Shown here: positions 62,196 through 64,000 of the stretch, one piece after another
Position numbering within the stretch: the stretch's first letter is position 1
Layout of the letters: every line of letters begins with the position of its first letter
Assembly (NCBI GenBank): GCA_947501105.1
Contig: CANMUP010000005.1
Coordinates: 186,001-250,000, forward strand
DNA from: an uncultured Flaviramulus sp.
Lineage (GTDB): Bacteria; Bacteroidota; Bacteroidia; Flavobacteriales; Flavobacteriaceae
Length of the DNA: 64,000 bases
Direction: 5' to 3'
Made by a program: the position numbers and the translations under genes
Notes under the pieces: model-generated
The model's database searches: none
Seen by the model: only the letters and a program-made list of their open reading frames with translations
Told to the model about the DNA's origin: nothing

Positions 62196-64000
62196 TTATA
62201 TTTTTAAATTTATTCCCATATTTATATTCATCGCCTTTGGATATCCATTAAGTTCTATCCCTTCAGAAAATTGTCCTCCAAAAGAGCTAACCTCAGGATC
62301 GTACCCATGATAATCTGTAATGATAAAGAAGTTTTGAAGATTTAAGTAAATTTTCATCCCTTGAAGATTAACCTTTTCGAGGAAATTTCGGTCAAAATTA
62401 TAGGAAAGGCTTAGGTTTTGACCTCTTATAAAGCTTCCATCAAATACTTGTCCTGAATCGGCTCCATCAAACTTCTTAATATTTTTACGAACCCTAGGGT
62501 ACATGGTATTTTGATTCTCAGGAGTCCATGCCTGATTATAGAATTTTTTATACGTATTACCATATCCCATACGGTCAACAAAAAGAATTATAGAATGATC
62601 TAGAATATCGTTTCCTTTACTAATTCGTATGTCCACACTTAAATCCCAGTTCTTATACGAAAATGTGTTGCCAATATTCATTGTATAATCTGGCAAACCG
62701 CTGCCTATAATTTGTTGATCATCAAAGTTCAAGACACCGTCATTATTCTTATCTTCTAACTTAATATCTCCAGGTATTCTACCATAAACAGCAGCTTCGG
62801 CAATCTCATCTGTTCCCCAAGTTCCTAATCGATTGTAGCCCCAAAAAGCACCTGCTGATTCACCTACCCTAAAAATCTGTTGGTTCCACCATATTGGTGC
62901 GGTAAAAATATCGGCATCTTCAGTTCCAAGGGATAGAATTTTATTAACGTTCTTTGTGAAATTAATAGAGCTGCTCCAGCTAAAGTTATCGGTCATCACA
63001 TTGGTACTACTAACTAACAGTTCTATTCCGTTGTTTCTAATCGACCCCGCATTTGAAAGTATGGATGAATAGCCAGTAAATGATGCTATAGGGACGTTGA
63101 ACAATAGGTCTTTTGTGGTTCTGCTGTAATAATCTCCTGTAATATCTACTCTATTGAAAAGCCCAAGGTTAAATCCAATATTATACTCTTCTGTTTTTTC
63201 CCATCTTAAATTATCGTTACCTATGGAGCCCGGCGAAGACCCGGTAAATCTTGTATTATTAAAGCTGACCTCTTGTACTCCTGGACTAGAAATTCTGGCA
63301 TAATTACCAATTGCATCATTTCCGCTCTCTCCATAGGTAACCCTTAATCTTAAGTCACTTAAAGTTTCTGAATCCTGTAAAAATGGTTCATTGGATACCT
63401 TCCAAGCTATTCCCGCAGACGGGAAAAATGAATACTTATTGTTTTTCCCAAATCTTGAAGACCCGTCGTAACGACCTGTGAATTCAAGTAAATATTTGTT
63501 CTTATAGCTATAATTTATCCGTCCAAAATAAGAATCGGTAGTATTTCTACTAAAATCACTAAAAACAGAAGGTTCGGCTGTCCCTTGTCCAACATTATTA
63601 AAACTATAAAAATCGTCAAAATCCTGAGCAGTCAAACCAAACTGAAACACTTCATTTTCTTGTCTTGAAGCTCCAAGTATAGCACCAAACGAATGGTTTT
63701 CATCTATAGTAGGGTTATAACTCAACACATTTTCAATTAGATTTTGTTTCAAATTTGCATTAGTTAAAGAAGCAGAGGTTCTGTTAACAAATGTATCAAC
63801 TCGTCTTCCTATATGTGTTCTTCCTTCTGTATTATAATTTAAGATTGAATATGACGTTCTTAATTTAAGATCTTTGGTGAAATTGATTTCAGTGAAGATG
63901 TTACGGGTAACTTGTCTTTTGTAAAACTCTCTATTCAAAGCATTTAATCTATCTTTTGGTGTTGCTCCATACCATACATCCCAAGTTCCATTAGCGTTCA
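62196..64000 (-). CDS. SusC/RagA TonB-dependent transporter (PUL 2), C-terminal part
   Basis: The frame stays open to the window end, so the 5' portion (signal peptide, regulatory domain, plug) lies outside. The apparent start at 63938 is a TTG inside the gene: the codons before it (NGTWDVWYGATPKDRLNAL) are in the same frame. The visible about 600 residues are barrel strands typical of SusC (GRYDGSSRFGKNNKYSFFPSAGIAWKVSNEPF; LRLRVTYGESGNDAIGNY; EKTEEYNIGFNLGLFNRVDI) ending GYPKAMNINMGINLKI. It forms the uptake complex with the SusD 7 bp downstream. Confidence 0.93.
   Translation of the reverse strand, partial: NANGTWDVWYGATPKDRLNALNREFYKRQVTRNIFTEINFTKDLKLRTSYSILNYNTEGRTHIGRRVDTFVNRTSASLTNANLKQNLIENVLSYNPTIDENHSFGAILGASRQENEVFQFGLTAQDFDDFYSFNNVGQGTAEPSVFSDFSRNTTDSYFGRINYSYKNKYLLEFTGRYDGSSRFGKNNKYSFFPSAGIAWKVSNEPFLQDSETLSDLRLRVTYGESGNDAIGNYARISSPGVQEVSFNNTRFTGSSPGSIGNDNLRWEKTEEYNIGFNLGLFNRVDITGDYYSRTTKDLLFNVPIASFTGYSSILSNAGSIRNNGIELLVSSTNVMTDNFSWSSSINFTKNVNKILSLGTEDADIFTAPIWWNQQIFRVGESAGAFWGYNRLGTWGTDEIAEAAVYGRIPGDIKLEDKNNDGVLNFDDQQIIGSGLPDYTMNIGNTFSYKNWDLSVDIRISKGNDILDHSIILFVDRMGYGNTYKKFYNQAWTPENQNTMYPRVRKNIKKFDGADSGQVFDGSFIRGQNLSLSYNFDRNFLEKVNLQGMKIYLNLQNFFIITDYHGYDPEVSSFGGQFSEGIELNGYPKAMNINMGINLKI

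Overview
The window reads as chromosomal DNA of a polysaccharide-degrading member of the Bacteroidota, most likely a marine-type Flavobacteriaceae. The reasons are an AT-rich background, SusC/SusD pairs, many lipoproteins with a Cys lipobox, PorP/SprF and CHU_C-type (T9SS type B) proteins, LytTR regulators and Bacteroidota-specific families (DUF4249, GH97, GH144). The genus cannot be fixed from the sequence alone. Almost everything from 2 kb to 64 kb lies on the minus strand.

1-2043 (+): the end of a DUF4249-like lipoprotein gene and a secreted MG2-like protein, a pair that usually accompanies a TonB-dependent receptor. 2049-6636 (-): a secreted redox/sugar module made of a beta-propeller protein with a c-type haem, a DUF1080+PA14 protein and a lipoprotein azurin. 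The first two form an operon. Both transcription units carry the same 37-bp palindrome-containing element upstream.

6812-29151 (-): a large polysaccharide utilisation locus (PUL 1). In transcription order it holds a membrane-spanning propeller/Y_Y_Y/LuxR regulator, SusC, SusD, a triple-LamG surface lipoprotein, two tandem GH144-like enzymes, a metallophosphoesterase, a GH3 beta-glucosidase, an alpha/beta esterase, an S1 sulfatase, a GH97 and a sugar/H+ symporter. GH3 plus GH144 points to a beta-1,2-glucan-type substrate; the esterase, sulfatase and phosphoesterase suggest that the glycan is decorated. Four TGACGTA motifs lie between susC and the regulator.

29339-41291: a surface-adhesion block. 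It has an OmpA/PD40/TPR lipoprotein-like protein, PorP/SprF, a CHU_C protein and a 1512-aa repeat adhesin with nine 234-bp repeats. Next to it are two divergent LytTR regulators, one with a receiver that lacks the phospho-acceptor Asp, and a small LuxR-like protein. The adhesin gene and the degenerate LytTR gene both have three ATAAGYG-like boxes at exact 20-bp spacing upstream, which looks like a private regulon.

41.3-64 kb (-): an accessory catabolic region (PUL 2). It starts near a tRNA 3'-end-like fragment and has several broken genes: a PPi-type phosphofructokinase with two compensating homopolymer frameshifts, an N-terminally truncated CoA-transferase, and fragments of a solute-binding protein and of two esterases. 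Intact genes encode KDPG aldolase and KDG kinase (noticeably GC-richer than their neighbours), two sugar porters, a lactonase, an SDR dehydrogenase, an SGNH O-acetylesterase, an RraA-like protein, a cupin, two GH38-like enzymes, mannonate dehydratase and a SusD/SusC pair cut by the window end. Together they read as import of a mannose/uronate-containing glycan and degradation of the uronate through mannonate, KDG and KDPG to pyruvate and glyceraldehyde 3-phosphate.
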